A stretch of DNA of 64,000 nucleotides, from NCBI GenBank assembly GCA_018697195.1, contig CM031857.1:98331966-98395965 (forward strand), read 5' to 3'. A program made the position numbers and the translations under genes. Origin of the DNA: Certhia americana (Eukaryota > Chordata > Aves > Passeriformes > Certhiidae). Below the pieces are notes generated by a model. The model did not search any database, was not told the origin of the DNA, and worked only from the letters and a program-made list of their open reading frames with translations. Below, piece by piece: positions 63,705 through 64,000 of the stretch (positions are counted from its first letter, which is position 1; every line of letters starts with the position of its first letter).

Positions 63705-63890
63705 CTGGGAAAATGTTTTGGGGTGCTCCTAAGTATAATAAGCTTATTGACATATGGGAGTAAGTCCAGTGGAGAGCAACTAGGGACTGGAGCATATGAT
63801 AATAAGAGAAAACACTGCAAGAGTGTCTGGGTTTGTGCAGCTTGAAGCAAACACAGCCTTAATGGGATGTTACAGAGAAGATACAAGTCT
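63705..63890 (+). mobile_element. Degraded CR1 LINE fragment
   Basis: Plus-strand phrases follow CR1 order with losses: GGGTGCTCCTAAGTATA, GAGTAAGTCCAGTGGAGAGCAAC, AGGGACTGGAGCATATGATA, GTCTGGGTTTGTGCAGCTTG and TGGGATGTTACAGAGAAG. They correspond to the CR1 3' coding part (GSSVQ-VQRR...LEHRSYEE...LGLFSLEK). Diverged and frame-broken. It may continue past the window edge, since 63891-64000 is unclear. Confidence 0.6.
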
Positions 63891-64000
63891 TTCCACCTAC
63901 AAGATGCAACTGCTGTATATCAGAAAAAAGCTTATGATAATCAGGATAGTCAACATTGAAAGCAGAGGGGACCTTGACCACAGGAGATCCTCAATGCTCC

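Overview
The window is vertebrate nuclear DNA and looks avian, probably passerine. The evidence is the repeat content (several CR1 LINE 3' fragments and LTRs that resemble avian endogenous retrovirus LTRs) and the single recognisable gene, thymosin beta-4. This is ordinary intron-bearing, AT-rich, largely non-coding sequence. It contains no prokaryotic-type operons, CRISPR arrays or mobile gene cassettes. Family names for repeats are given from recognition, without a database search.

Layout. 1-46.6 kb is intergenic: (TCAC)n inside an ERV LTR-like repeat at 1-535; a solo-LTR-like element at 2985-3560; a decayed non-LTR retrotransposon reverse transcriptase on the minus strand at about 5.9-6.4 kb; an LTR fragment at about 13.9-14.1 kb; two copies of an unclassified dispersed repeat near 12.3 and 19.4 kb; CR1 fragments at 18.3 and 28.8 kb; a possible minus-strand LTR at 36.0 kb; and AT-rich, T-rich and C-rich low-complexity tracts. 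From 37.3 to 43.5 kb a roughly 2.48 kb unit plus a following pyrimidine (CCCTT)n tract appears twice in tandem. The second copy is full of single-base insertions and deletions and looks like unpolished long-read gap fill, so it is most likely a false duplication.

46.6-49.6 kb is the thymosin beta-4 locus (TMSB4X) on the plus strand. It has a CpG island, a (TG)n run ending in an 888-base assembly gap (47674-48561), coding exon 48615-48728, a 377-base intron, and a terminal exon from 49106 with the stop at 49140, a long conserved-looking 3' UTR and AATAAA at 49552. The first non-coding exon and core promoter are probably hidden in the gap or just upstream.

49.6-64 kb is intergenic again: a 43-base alternating purine-pyrimidine (Z-DNA type) repeat at 57.4 kb, an exon-like 79-base block with consensus splice sites at 59.07 kb, an isolated CpG-rich patch at 62.0-62.3 kb and a degraded CR1 piece at the right edge.

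I found no convincing new biological system. The observations most worth following up are the suspected assembly duplication around an AAGGG/CCCTT tract, the decayed LINE reverse transcriptase, the unclassified repeat pair, and the isolated CpG patch with the exon-like block downstream of TMSB4X.
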